Origin: Rhizophagus clarus
Lineage: Eukaryota > Glomeromycota > Glomeromycetes > Glomerales > Glomeraceae
Direction of reading: 5' to 3'
NCBI GenBank assembly: GCA_015698045.1
Contig: BLAL01000156.1
Span: forward strand, 620,001-684,000
Length of the DNA: 64,000 bases
Below the pieces are notes generated by a model, which did not search any database, was not told the DNA's origin, and was given only the letters and a program-made list of their open reading frames with translations. Position numbers and translations under genes: made by a program. Shown here one piece after another: positions 12,038 to 22,989 of this stretch. The stretch's first letter is position 1. Every line of letters starts with the position of its first letter.

Positions 12038-15000
12038 ATGGCTTACAACAATGATGATGATGATAATAATAATAGTAAAGGTAAAGCATATAGCATAATT
12101 ATTTAATAGAATGTTAGAATTATTCAAAATGTTTTAAACCAAATTTGTCAATATTAATAAAATTAGCTTTAAATAACGTCAAGGAATCCAAAGGTAAAAC
12201 ATACTAAACTTAATTATTAAACCAAAATTATTGAAAATAATTTAAATATTATTATTACTCATATACTGTAATATTCACATACAATTTAAATAATTTAGCT
12301 CGTAAGTTAATAAATTATCATATAATCTTATTATTTATATAATGGTTTCACTGTTATTTTTTATAACTTTATCAATTGATAATATTATATAGTTGGTAAG
12401 TTATCAGCTATCTGTTATTTATTTTATTTATTTTTTTACTTTATTTATATACTATTCAGAAAACTAATTTTTTCTTTAAAATAATTATTTAATAATTAAT
12501 ATTATCATAGATGGTAAGTTACAATATTTAATTATGCATATAATATTTACATGAATTTAAACTAATTATATTCTTTACTTAAATGCATGGTTAGATTGTA
12601 AGTGTTATTTAATTTATTAAACCTACAGTATATATACTTTTGTAATAATATTTGCATCTAATTAATTAACAAATAATACATATTATAGGGTGTAAGTTAT
12701 ATGTTATCTATACTTCTATTATTTATCGATTTAATTAACTAATTTCTTTATTTAAAAAATTATTTAATAATATAGGGGGTAAGTTATTTATTTAATTCTA
12801 TTATTACATATTTATATAATATTTACATATAATTTAAACTAACTAATTTCTTTATTTAAAAAATTATTTAATAATATAGCGTGTAAGTTATTTATTTAAT
12901 TCTATTATTACATATTTATATAATATTTACATATAATTTAAACTAACTAATTTCTTTATTTAAAAAATTATTTAATAATATAGCGTGTAAGTTATTTATT
13001 TAATTCTATTATTACATATTTATATAATATTTACATATAATTTAAACTAACTAATTTCTTTATTTAAAAAATTATTTGGCAATTTATTTTAGATGGTAAG
13101 TCGTATCTATTATTACATATTTATATAATATTTACATATAATTTAAACTAACTAATTTCTTTATTTAAAAAATTATTTGGCAATTTATTTTAGATGGTAA
13201 GTCGTATCTATTATTACATATTTATATAATATTTACATATAATTTAAACTAACTAATTTCTTTATTTAAAAAATTATTTAATAATATAGCGAGTAAGTTA
13301 TTTATTTAATTCTATTATTACATATTTATATAATATTTACATATAATTTAAACTAACTAATTTCTTTATTTAAAAAATTATTTAATAATATAGCGAGTAA
13401 GTTATTTATTTAATTCTATTATTACATATTTATATAATATTTACATATAATTTAAACTAACTAATTTCTTTATTTAAAAAATTATTTAATAATATAGGGT
13501 GTAAGTTATTTATTTAATTCTATTATTACATATTTATATAATATTTACATATAATTTAAACTAACTAATTTCTTTATTTAAAAAATTATTTAATAATATA
13601 GCGAGTAAGTTATTTATTTAATTCTATTATTACATATTTATATAATATTTACATATAATTTAAACTAACTAATTTCTTTATTTAAAAAATTATTTAATAA
13701 TATAGCGTGTAAGTTATTTATTTAATTCTATTATTACATATTTATATAATATTTACATATAATTTAAACTAACTAATTTCTTTATTTAAAAAATTATTTA
13801 ATAATATAGGGTGTAAGTTATTTATTTAATTCTATTATTACATATTTATATAATATTTACATATAATTTAAACTAACTAATTTCTTTATTTAAAAAATTA
13901 TTTAATAATATAGCGTGTAAGTTATTTATTTAATTCTATTATTACATATTTATATAATATTTACATATAATTTAAACTAACTAATTTCTTTATTTAAAAA
14001 ATTATTTGGCAATTTATTTTAGTTGGTAAGTCGTACCTATTATTACATATTTATATAATATTTACATATAATTTAAACTAACTAATTTCTTTATTTAAAA
14101 AATTATTTAATAATATAGGGAGTAAGTTATTTATTTAATTCTATTATTACATATTTATATAATATTTACATATAATTTAAACTAACTAATTTCTTTATTT
14201 AAAAAATTATTTAATAATATAGCGTGTAAGTTATTTATTTAATTCTATTATTACATATTTATATAATATTTACATATAATTTAAACTAACTAATTTCTTT
14301 ATTTAAAAAATTATTTGGCAATTTATTTTAGATGGTAAGTCGTATCTATTATTACATATTTATATAATATTTACATATAATTTAAACTAACTAATTTCTT
14401 TATTTAAAAAATTATTTGGTAATTTACTTCAGATTCTTGTAAGTTATTATTTATTATTATATTCATATAATATTTATTCATAATTTAATTAACCGAATTT
14501 GGTCTTTATTTAAAAAATACTATCTATTGCTTTAGTTGGTAAGTTATAAATTATAGGACATATATTATAAATAAGACTAAAATTTAAATTTTTTATGTTT
14601 ATTAAATTTCTAATTAAATTTTAGAGTAAGTCATCATATTACTTTTTTTTTAATTTTGAGTTTTAATATAAATTTTAATATGTTTCGAATTATTTAAATT
14701 ATATGTAGATTTGGAAAAAGTGAAAATGAAATTTTAGATAAATTTATTCTTGAAAGACGTTTAAAATGGATTCCTTATAATCAATTTAAAAATGTTGAAT
14801 ATCTTGATAAAGGAGGATTTGGTACTATATACAAGGCCATTTGGTTACAAAGTAGTGAAGATAGTGAAGATGATGAGGAGAGGAAAGTAGCTCTTAAATG
14901 TCTCAATAATTTGAATGAAAATAATTTGAATGAAAATTTAGATAAATTTTTAAATGAAGTATAATTATAAATTACTTATTTTTAATTTTTTTTTTATTTT

Positions 15001-15977
15001 TATTATAAATCATTTATATTAATATATCCAAATTTAATTTTTTATAGTGGGATTGTCACGAAAAATGTTTAAGTTCAACCAATATTATTTATTTACATGG
15101 ATTTACGAAAAATCCAGATACTTTGGATTATATGGTAGTAATGAATTATGCAAATATGGGAAATTTAAGAGGCAATTTAGCAAAAATAAATGAAAATAAT
15201 TGGAATCAAAGATTGCTCATGTTATATGATATTATTTCTGGTCTTGTAACAATACATGAGGAAAATCTTATTCATTGTGATCTCCATGATGGCAATATTT
15301 TAAACCATGAGAATGAAGAGAATAATAAGAACTATGCATATACTTATATTAGTGATTTAGGATTATGCAAAGCTGCAAATTTTTTAAAAGAACATGATAT
15401 TTATGGTGTTATTCCATTTATGGCACCTGAAGTTTTAAGGGGCAAAACATATACTCCAGCTAGTGACATATATAGTTTTTCTATGATTATGTGGGAATTT
15501 ACATCTGGAGTTCCACCATTTAATGATAGAGCACATGATCTTCAACTCAGTATAAGTATTTGTAAAGGTGAACGACCTGAAATTATTGAAAGTACTCCAC
15601 AATGTTATGTGGATTTGATGAAAAAATGTTGGAATGAGGATCCATTAAAAAGGCCATCTGCCGAAGAGGTAGGAAATATTATTGAATGCTGGATTCGCCG
15701 ACCTTATAATAATAAAATTAGTAAAGAATTAGAAAGCAATATTATGGAATTCATAAATGCACCAATTGGAAATAATAAACTTATTACAGAATCTCACTCA
15801 CAAGCATGTTATACAAGTCGTTTACTTGATTTTACTAGTATAAAAGTGAATGAAATTCTAGAAAGTAAATGCTTAGATCATACAGTTGATAATAAATCAA
15901 ATGAAAAATTGGATGAAATTGTAGAAAGTGAATGTTTAGAATATATAGTTGACAATATAAAGTCATTAGGTATGTAA
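12038..15977 (+). CDS. TKL-type protein kinase with a micro-exon leader (predicted 440 aa)
   Basis: The kinase domain lies in two ordinary exons, 14709-14958 and 15048-15977. Visible motifs, numbered on the full model: WIPYNQF (68-74), glycine loop GGFGT (83-87), VALK lysine (K111), catalytic loop HCDLHDGN (207 on; Arg of HRD replaced by Cys), DLG in place of DFG (234), MAPE (near 254) and the CWNEDPLKRPS block. These are Ser/Thr or dual-specificity kinase features; HCD and DLG variants are, from memory, common in this lineage's family. Upstream I place exon 1 at 12038-12080 (MAYNNDDDDNNNSK), exon 2 at 12167-12193, then 24 micro-exons: 22 of 3 nt, one of 6 nt and one of 1 nt. All introns from exon 2 on are phase 1, the 1-nt exon shifts the frame, and the sum (1323 nt) closes in frame without a stop. 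The kinase domain is certain; the leader is a model that needs transcripts. An in-frame ATG also lies at 12032. Confidence 0.8.
12302..14625 (+). repeat. Tandem array of 101/104-bp intron-plus-micro-exon units
   Basis: A tandem repeat whose core (about 12740-14432) has near-identical units of 104 bp or, in a shorter variant, 101 bp; the unit word AATTTC recurs at 12741, 12845, 12949, 13053, 13154, 13255, 13359 and on to 14393. Every unit carries a donor GTAAGT, a branch-point-like CTAAC about 40 nt before the end, an acceptor ATATAG or TTTTAG, and exactly three bases before the next GTAAGT. The triplets start at 12299 CTC, 12393 TTG, 12511 ATG, 12595 ATT, 12689 GGT, 12776 GGG, 12880 CGT, 12984 CGT, 13093 ATG, 13194 ATG, 13290 CGA, 13394 CGA, 13498 GGT, 13602 CGA, 13706 CGT, 13810 GGT, 13914 CGT, 14023 TTG, 14119 GGA, 14223 CGT, 14332 ATG and 14536 TTG; 14433-14438 holds six bases and 14625 one. 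Units at both ends are diverged, the central ones nearly identical. Confidence 0.9.
14625..14625 (+). other. Candidate one-nucleotide exon
   Basis: The sequence TTTTAG-A-GTAAGT puts an acceptor and a strong donor one base apart. Adding this single A makes the phase-1 leader join the kinase exon (starting A TTT GGA) as GAA TTT GGA. Without it the join runs into TAG nine codons later. It is inferred from splice signals only. Confidence 0.5.
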
Positions 15978-16537
15978 TACCTACAAAAAAAGCAGGTTTG
16001 CAAATTATTTTATGGGATTAATTAATTTATTTAATTATTTAGATATTAAAACCGACAAAAATTAACTTAGATTTATGGTATTGTGATATATTTTTTTTTT
16101 TATTTCATTTTTATCAGAATTATTTAAACACTAAGGCTAGAGTAGTAAAATATTTTGCAAGTTTCTTAGTTTGTAATTTAAATAATTCCTTTCTTTATAA
16201 CTTATTCAAGTATTAAATATATGTATTTCTTTCTTTATTGGAATTGTTTTAACACTAAGGCTAGAGTAGTAAAATATTTTCAAGTTTCTTAGTTTGTAAT
16301 TTAAATAATTTTTTTATGTTGTAACTTATCCAAATATTGTATTAAATTATCAAGTTTATTTTATTTATAACATTAAACACATTATTTATTTGAATTAGAA
16401 AGGCTTTAATATGGATACTTGATTAACTGAAGCAATATAAAAAGATTATGTTTAAAATTAAATACTTTGCAGAAACTTACTGTGCAGTTAAATGATCGCT
16501 ATTAATTTAGGTGATGATATAGTCATATAGTAGTATC
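15978..16537. other. 3' flank of the kinase gene
   Basis: AT-rich; the only structure is the tandem duplication listed separately. No polyadenylation signal stands out from the background. Confidence 0.5.
16115..16362. repeat. Two-copy tandem duplication, about 124-bp period
   Basis: The segment beginning AACACTAAGGCTAGAGTAG at 16127 is repeated from 16251 with few differences. It is non-coding and lies just downstream of the kinase stop codon. Confidence 0.9.
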
Positions 16538-16959
16538 TAGGGATGGCAACGGTCGGTCACGATCAGTTATTGGTCAGTCATAACTGGTTAAGGGCCTTTG
16601 ACCGACCGACCGTTTTGGCTGACCGTTTTTCTGATCATTTAACTGACCGTTTGACTGACCATTTAACCGACCGTTTAACTGACCGCTTTTTTCTTTTTAA
16701 CAAATTTAATCAAGACAAAACGTTAAAAAGTGTTTTTATTAGTGAAAAAAAAACATTATTTGACTTTTTTATTGTTAAAAGAAATGTCAAATGGATAAGG
16801 TTAGCTAAATGGTCGGTTAGCAGTCGGCTAAACAGTCGGTCAAACGGTCAGTCAAAATGGTCAGTTAAACAGTCAGTCAGAAGCCTTTGACCAACTGAAT
16901 ATCAGTCACGGTCATAACCAATCATGACCGGTTAATAACCGTGACCATTGCCATCCCTA
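16538..16959. mobile_element. hAT-type MITE (422 bp) with 8-bp target duplication
   Basis: Ends TAGGGATGGCAACGGTC and its near-perfect inverse GACCATTGCCATCCCTA, flanked on both sides by the direct 8-bp repeat GTAGTATC (16530-16537 and 16960-16967). An 8-bp target duplication and YAGGGATGGCAA-like ends are characteristic of hAT elements. The subterminal regions consist of many copies of GACCG(T/A) and their complements (GGTCAG, CGGTCA), as expected for transposase-binding arrays. The 115-codon frame across it is a by-product of these repeats. Confidence 0.9.
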
Positions 16960-16984
16960 GTAGTATCATGAAATTATCGATAAT

Positions 16985-17215
16985 ATTAATTAGATAGGTA
17001 AATGGGTGGTAAATAGGAAGTAAAGCTATCAAAAATTAAAGAATTAATTTGTTATTTTTTCGATTCATTAAAGATTACTTGACGATGTACTTATTTTTAA
17101 TAGTAAAATTATAGTATAATTTATTATAGGAAAGCTGTCAAAATATTGTAATTAAAAAATTTATTATACATAATATTTATATGATGGTCGCGATTTTCCT
17201 GTAACAAAAATGTTT
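16985..17215. repeat. Dispersed repeat, copy 1 (inverted relative to 51965-52165)
   Basis: Contains GCTGTCAAAATATTGTAAT and TATATGATGGTCGCGATTTT; the reverse complement, with few changes, is found at about 51965-52165. No terminal structure could be fixed. Confidence 0.7.
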
Positions 17216-18537
17216 TTTAACAATTTTATTTATTTATTGACACTATATACAGATCATGCTATATAGTTAACATATCAGGTGATCTTTATTTTAATAGTGA
17301 TATTGTTTGCGATTGGTTGTTATGCTAATTGTCCTATCCTGAAAAGGAAGGAGAAATATACAAATTTAGTTAGCTCTTATGCACTAAGATAAGGTCCGTT
17401 TTTATATATATTGATATCATGACCTGCGGCATGATCCGAATTGGCTGATCAAAAATCAGAGAGCTAACCATATTTAACCATCAAGGAATTATGAACTGGC
17501 TGGTCAAAAATCTGAGAGCTAACCATATACTAACTTCAAAGAAATACTTATTATTCATATACAGTACATTGTTCAGGAGGCTAATTTTTATTAATTATAA
17601 ATAGGAATTGAAGGAAATCAAATACTATATAACAGTTGCCGTTCTTAAATGAATCTGAGCAAAAATATAAAATCCATCAAAGCAAGCTATATCAAAGGAA
17701 AATATCAAAAAAAAAACATATTCATTTTATTAAATATATATATATATCCGAATTTTATTAAAAAAAAACATATATATCTGAATTATGTTAATATATATAT
17801 ATATATCCGAATTTTATTAAAAAAAACATTATGCAAACTTATTTATTAAAAAAAAAAAATAATACACGAATTTATTTATTAAAAAAAAATTATTAAAAAG
17901 AAAATTATACAAATTTATTAAAAATATATATATATACCCAAATTTTATTAAATTGATTTATTAGAAAAAATATTATACGAATTGATTTATTAAAAAAAAA
18001 ACATTATACGAATTGATTTATTAGAAAAAAAACATTACACGAATTTGCTTATTGAAAAAAATAATACGCGAATTTATTTATTAAAAAAAAATATATATAT
18101 AAAGAAAATTATACGAATTTATTAAAAAAAAATAATATATATACCCGAAGTTTATTAAATTGATTTACTAAAAAAAACATTATACAAAATTATTAAGAAA
18201 AAACATTACACTAATTTACTTATTGAAAAAAAATTATATTAAAAAAAACATATAATACGAATATATTTATCAAAAAAAAAAAATATTAATTAAAAAAACA
18301 TTACCCGAATTCACTTATTGAAAAAAAAAATTATATTAGAAAAAAAACATAATACGAATTATTTTATCAAAAAAAAAATATTAATTGATTTATTATAAAA
18401 AAAAAAACATTACTCGAATTTATTTATAAAAAATATTAATTAAAAAAATAACATTATACGAATTTACTAAAAAAAACATTATACGAATTTACTTATTGAA
18501 AAAAATAATACGCGAATTTATTTATTAAAAACTAGAG

Positions 18538-18583
18538 TCATACCCTAGGGCCGGCCTGAAGCCGGCCCTTACTAAGAGTATGA
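18538..18583. other. GC-rich nested hairpin at the centre of the foldback element
   Basis: AGGGCCGGC (18547-18555), a CTGAA loop and GCCGGCCCT (18561-18569) make a perfect 9-bp GC-rich stem. Outside it TCATAC (18538-18543) pairs with GTATGA (18578-18583). It is the most GC-rich spot for kilobases. Confidence 0.85.
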
Positions 18584-20523
18584 TATATACCATAAATTTT
18601 AACACTTATTTGCAGAAATAAAAGTATTGGATTTAATGTTCGTTTGAAATAAATGAATAATTTAATTTATTATTTTTTTTTACATTTCGATTTAATAATC
18701 TTGCAATTAGCCTTAAAAGAAGAAATATTATCATTATAAATTTTTTTGAAATAACATTTAACAATTTTTTTTTAAAAATATTTTTCTTTCTAAATAAAAT
18801 AAAATTTATTTCATATGATTGATTCAAATTCAAATTTAGACGATCTATGTCCACATACCTTAAATAAATTCGTATGCATATTTTTTTTAATAAATTCGTG
18901 TGTATGTTTTTTTTAATAAATTCATGTGTATATTTTTTTTAATAATTCGTGTATAATTTTTTCAATAAATTTATATATACATATATTTTAATAAATTAAA
19001 TTAGTATATTTTTTTAATAAATAAATTCATGTATAATTTTTTCAATAAATAAATTTGGGTAATGTTTTTTTTAATTAACATTTTTTTTGATAAATAAATT
19101 CGTATAATGTTTTTTTAGTATAATTTTTTTTTCAATAAATAAATTCGTGTAATGTTTTTTCTAATTAATATTTTTTTGATAAATAAATTCGTGTAATATT
19201 TTTTTGATAAATAAATTCGTATAATGATTTTTCCTAATAAATTCGTATAATGTTTTTTTTTTAACAAATCAATTTAATAAAATTCGGGATATACTTTTTT
19301 CTTTTGATATAATTAATTTTTCAATAAATTTTTCAATAAATAAATTCATGTAATGTTTTTTTTAATAAATCAATTCGTATAATGTTTTTTTTAATTAATA
19401 TTTTTTTTGATGAGTAAATTTGTGTAATGTTTTTTTTTTTTAATAAATTCGTATAATTTTCTTTTTAATATATTTTTTTTTTTTTAATAAATAAATTCGC
19501 ATATTATTTTTTTCAATAAGTAAATTCGGGTAATGTTTTTTTTTTAATTAAATAATTTTTTTGATAAATAAATTCGTATAATGTTTTTTTTATAATATAA
19601 TTTTTTTTCAATAAATAAATTCGTGTAATGTTTTTTTTTTAATTAATATTTTTTTTTGATAAATAAATTCGTATAATGTTTTTTTTTTTTTCAATAAGTA
19701 AATTTGGGTAATATTTTTTTTCTAATAAATCAATTCGTATAATGTTTTTTTTAATAAATCAATTTAATAAAATTCGGATATATATATTATTATTTTTAAT
19801 AAATTCGTATAATTTTCTTTTTAATATATTTTTTTTAATAAATAAATTCGCATATTATTTTTTTTCAATAAGAAAATTCGTATAATGTTTTTTTATTAGT
19901 ATAATTTTTTTTCAATAAATAAATTCGTGTGATGTTTTTTTTTTAATTAATATTTTTTTTTTGATAAATAAATTCTTATAATGTTTTTTTTTAATATAAT
20001 TTTTTTTCAATAAGTAAATTCGTACAATATTTTTTTTTAATAAAATTTGGATATATATATATATATTAATCTAATTCAGATATATATGTTTCTTTTAGTA
20101 AAATTTGGATATATATATATGTTTTTTTTTGATATTTTCCTTTGATGTAGCTTGCTTTGATGGATTTTGATCAGATTCATTTAAGAACGTTTAATTTCGG
20201 CTACTTTTATATAGTATTTGATTTCCTTCAATTCCTATTATATAATTAATAAAAAAAATTAGCCTCCTGAATAATGTACTGTACAGTACATGAATAATAA
20301 ATATTTCCTTGATGTTAGTATATGGTTAGCTCTCAGATTTTTGACCAGCGGTTCATAATTCCTTGATGATTAAATATGGTTAGCTCACCAGCCGTTCATA
20401 ATTCCTTGATGATTGAATATGGTTAGCTCTCTGATTTTGATCAGCCAATTTGGATCATGCCGCAGGTTATGATCAAATTTTCCATTTTTTTTTTTTTTTT
20501 ATATAAACAACCGTTGTTCGTAT

Positions 20524-20606
20524 GATATCAATATCAATATCAATATCAATATCAATATCAACTCAATTCAACTCAACTCAACTCAATATCAATATCAATA
20601 TCAATA
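20524..20606. repeat. (ATCAAT)n / (AACTC)n microsatellite
   Basis: ATCAAT units, a middle block of AACTC units, then ATCAAT units again. It is present only in the right arm of the foldback element. Confidence 0.9.
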
Positions 20607-21083
20607 TATATAAAAACAAACCCCATACTTAGCGCATAAGAGCTAACCAAATATATATATTTCTCTTTCCTTTTCAGGATATCACAATTAGCATAACAAC
20701 CAATCGCAAACAATATCACTATTAAAAATGAAGATCACCTGATATGTTAACTATATAGCATGATCTGTATATAGTGTCAAAAAATATATTAAAAAGAAAA
20801 CTATACAAATTTATTAAAAAAAAAAATAATATCTAACATACTAAAAAAATAATGTCCGCGTTTAGATTACTCCGTATAAATAAAGCTGATTTGAATTGTG
20901 TAACATACATCATGTGACGCAACTGACACGTATTACGTCTGAATTGAGTAAAATGTACGATTGGTTCGTCACAATGCGAAAATTGCAGGCAAGTTCCATT
21001 TACTTGCATAATCAATTAATCGATAGGTGAATTATAATTTTACTTTAATTATAATTACTTTTATATCTTTTTTTTTTTTTCTC

Positions 21084-21400
21084 TTGACTCAGCTTTATCT
21101 TTCAGGTACAGAGTGGAACAATCGCGAAATTTCGGTTTGTGCGACGTTCGTTAATCGCGAAATTTCGATGTTCGTTAATCGCAAAATTTCGGTTTGTGTG
21201 ACGTTCGTTATCAGGTGAGTTGATTTTTTTGTTTTTACCTTCTATTTTCGGTTAATTATGATTGATTACTAATTTTTTTTTACACTTTATTTCTTTTCTT
21301 TTCTTTTCTTGATTCAGCTTCGTCTTTCAGGTTCAGAATGGAACAATTGCGAAATTTCTATTCGTGGCTTTGTGCAATGTTCATTATGATTCTTTTTTTG
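21084..21400 (+). repeat. Subterminal direct repeats in the Helitron 5' region
   Basis: Two copies of a segment with CTTGACTCAGCTT or GATTCAGCTTCGTCTTTCAGG followed by a GTGGAACAATCGCGAAATTT-like word lie about 225 bases apart. Within the first copy a shorter unit, CGTTAATCGCGAAATTTCG, is repeated three times with small changes. They could be regulatory or pieces of captured sequence; their role is unknown. Confidence 0.7.
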
Positions 21401-21667
21401 TTTTTGATATGAATTTTTTCTTTGGTTTTCTGCTAATTACTAATTTTTCTATTATTTTCTTTTATTTTCTTTTAATTTCTAGATTCTAAGTCAGGAGATT
21501 TTTTTTACACAAAATAATTTAGTTTATAATATCAGATGTCAGATGTTTCAACTCTCCATTATTATTTATAAATAAATTATAGTAAAAAAAAATATATAAA
21601 TAAATAAGTTTTTCTTTCCTACTCAACAGAGAAAAATATAATTTTATTTATTTTTACAATTACAAAA

Positions 21668-22715
21668 ATGCCTTGCAATTTAAATGCAATTTGTTACATA
21701 GACCAACACAATGAAACTTTGGGAAAATCTAGCTTTGTAGTTACTGCTGTTGGTATAGTTAGTTCTCAACATCAAAATACCAATATCTTCATTCATATAA
21801 TTGCATTTTATCCAAAAGATGTTACAAGAGATTGTGATTTAGAAAGATTTAAGAAAGGTGATATTATTAGAGTACAAGGAAGATTTTCAATAATTGAAAC
21901 TGAAGTTGAGGAGAGCAAAATCAAACTAATAAAGGTATAAATTTACATATGTTTTCTTTGTATATTTTAATTTAAAAAACAGATGTGAAATATGAAATTT
22001 TATTTACTTTATTTTACTTTATTTAAAAAATTAGATGGTGGCTTCGGATATATGTGTACTTAATCTTAATGAAGAGGACCTTCCAAAGTCATCATTGTCT
22101 GTTGTGCTGGTTGGCACAGCATCTGACAATTCAGAAGTTAATGATGATAAAATCACTTTGAATTTAAATGCTAGAGAATACATTGATAACCAAAATAATA
22201 AGTCTCTTTTGTTTAATTTGTATCATTTTCCAAATGATACACATTTATCACCAATTACTACCAAAGTTTCACGTGGATCATCATTATATGTTACTGGTTA
22301 CTTATCACTTATTGGAGAACTTTTACTTATCAGACTCACACAAATTAATTTTATTGAAAATACTTACTCATCATCATATAAATCATCAAATTTTGCCTGG
22401 GAAAAAAAGCAAGCAGACAATTCAACACCATCTACTTTAGTACAATCTACTCCATCAGCATTTGATATAGCTAAATCTCTTTTGGAAAAGCCTAATAAAA
22501 AAAGGGTAAAACAAGCAACAACTCCATTAAATTCCTTAAAGATTCCAAAACTTTCCTCCTTAGCATCACCTCAATCAAGTGCAAATAATGAAGATGAAAC
22601 TTTACATGAAAAAGAAATTCAATCTGAAATTTCTAATGAAGAGAATAAACAAGAAAAAGAAGAGCAAATAGTACAAACACCAACAAAACCAAAGAGAGGA
22701 AGAAAAACAAAATAA
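21668..22715 (+). CDS. OB-fold (RPA-like) single-stranded DNA-binding protein of the Helitron
   Basis: Two exons, 21668-21934 and 22035-22715, joined in phase 0 (donor GTATAA, acceptor TTAG), give 315 residues. Both halves look like OB-folds: SSFVVTAVGIVSSQHQNTNI, then FKKGDIIRVQGRFSIIETE in the first, and a second copy with VSRGSSLYVTGYLSLIGE. The last third is low-complexity, Ser/Glu/Lys-rich, and ends in a basic KPKRGRKTK tail that may act as a nuclear signal. RPA-like genes are known passengers in plant and some other Helitrons, where ssDNA binding would help rolling-circle replication. It lies 275 bases upstream of the Rep-helicase on the same strand. The alternative is two separate short genes, but the clean splice signals favour one. 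Confidence 0.75.
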
Positions 22716-22727
22716 GGCTAAATATTT

Positions 22728-22865
22728 TTTTATTAATTGTATTTGTATTTTTTTTCTTTCATTTTCTTTTTTTTCTTTTATTTTCTACTTCTTTCTTTCA
22801 TTTTCTTTTTTTTTCTTTTATTTTCTACTTCCTTCTTTTATTTTCTCTTTCTTTTTCTTATTTTC
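22728..22865 (+). repeat. Pyrimidine-rich low-complexity tract
   Basis: Repeated TTTTCTTT, TTATTTTCTACTTC and similar words between the two Helitron genes. Confidence 0.85.
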
Positions 22866-22989
22866 TTATTTTTGTATTAGATTAAAACAGTAATTAAAAA
22901 ATTCATTGTTTAAAAAACTATAAATACAAGCTATGTAATTCAAGCAAAAAAATTTTATTAAAATAAATATAAGATACTTTTACAAGAAA

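Larger units (their letters stand above)
17238..20779. mobile_element. 3.5-kb foldback element with long inverted arms
   Basis: The left end TGACACTATATACAGATCA at 17238 is matched by its exact inverse ending at 20779. The match continues inward for several hundred bases through landmarks such as GCGATTGGTTGTTATGCTAA (left) and TTAGCATAACAACCAATCGC (right), with small indels and different copy numbers of a GAGAGCTAACCATAT motif. Farther in, the left arm (17700-18530) is an A-rich array of variants of AAAAACATTATACGAATTTA, and the right arm (18870-20110) is its T-rich complement, so nearly the whole element could fold on itself around 18540-18860. No transposase or clear target duplication is visible. 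It resembles foldback-type elements; the class is not established. Confidence 0.75.

Noticed and set aside
12740..14432. Regular repeats suggesting a CRISPR array or satellite
   Set aside because: The units are contiguous without unique spacers and the sequence is eukaryotic; splice signals in each unit explain the period better.
16543..16890. 115-codon frame with repeated Asp/Arg/Thr
   Set aside because: It is produced by the GACCG repeats inside a MITE with clear ends and target duplication.
17649..20110. Short Lys/Ile/Tyr-rich frames on both strands
   Set aside because: Low-complexity arrays of the foldback element.
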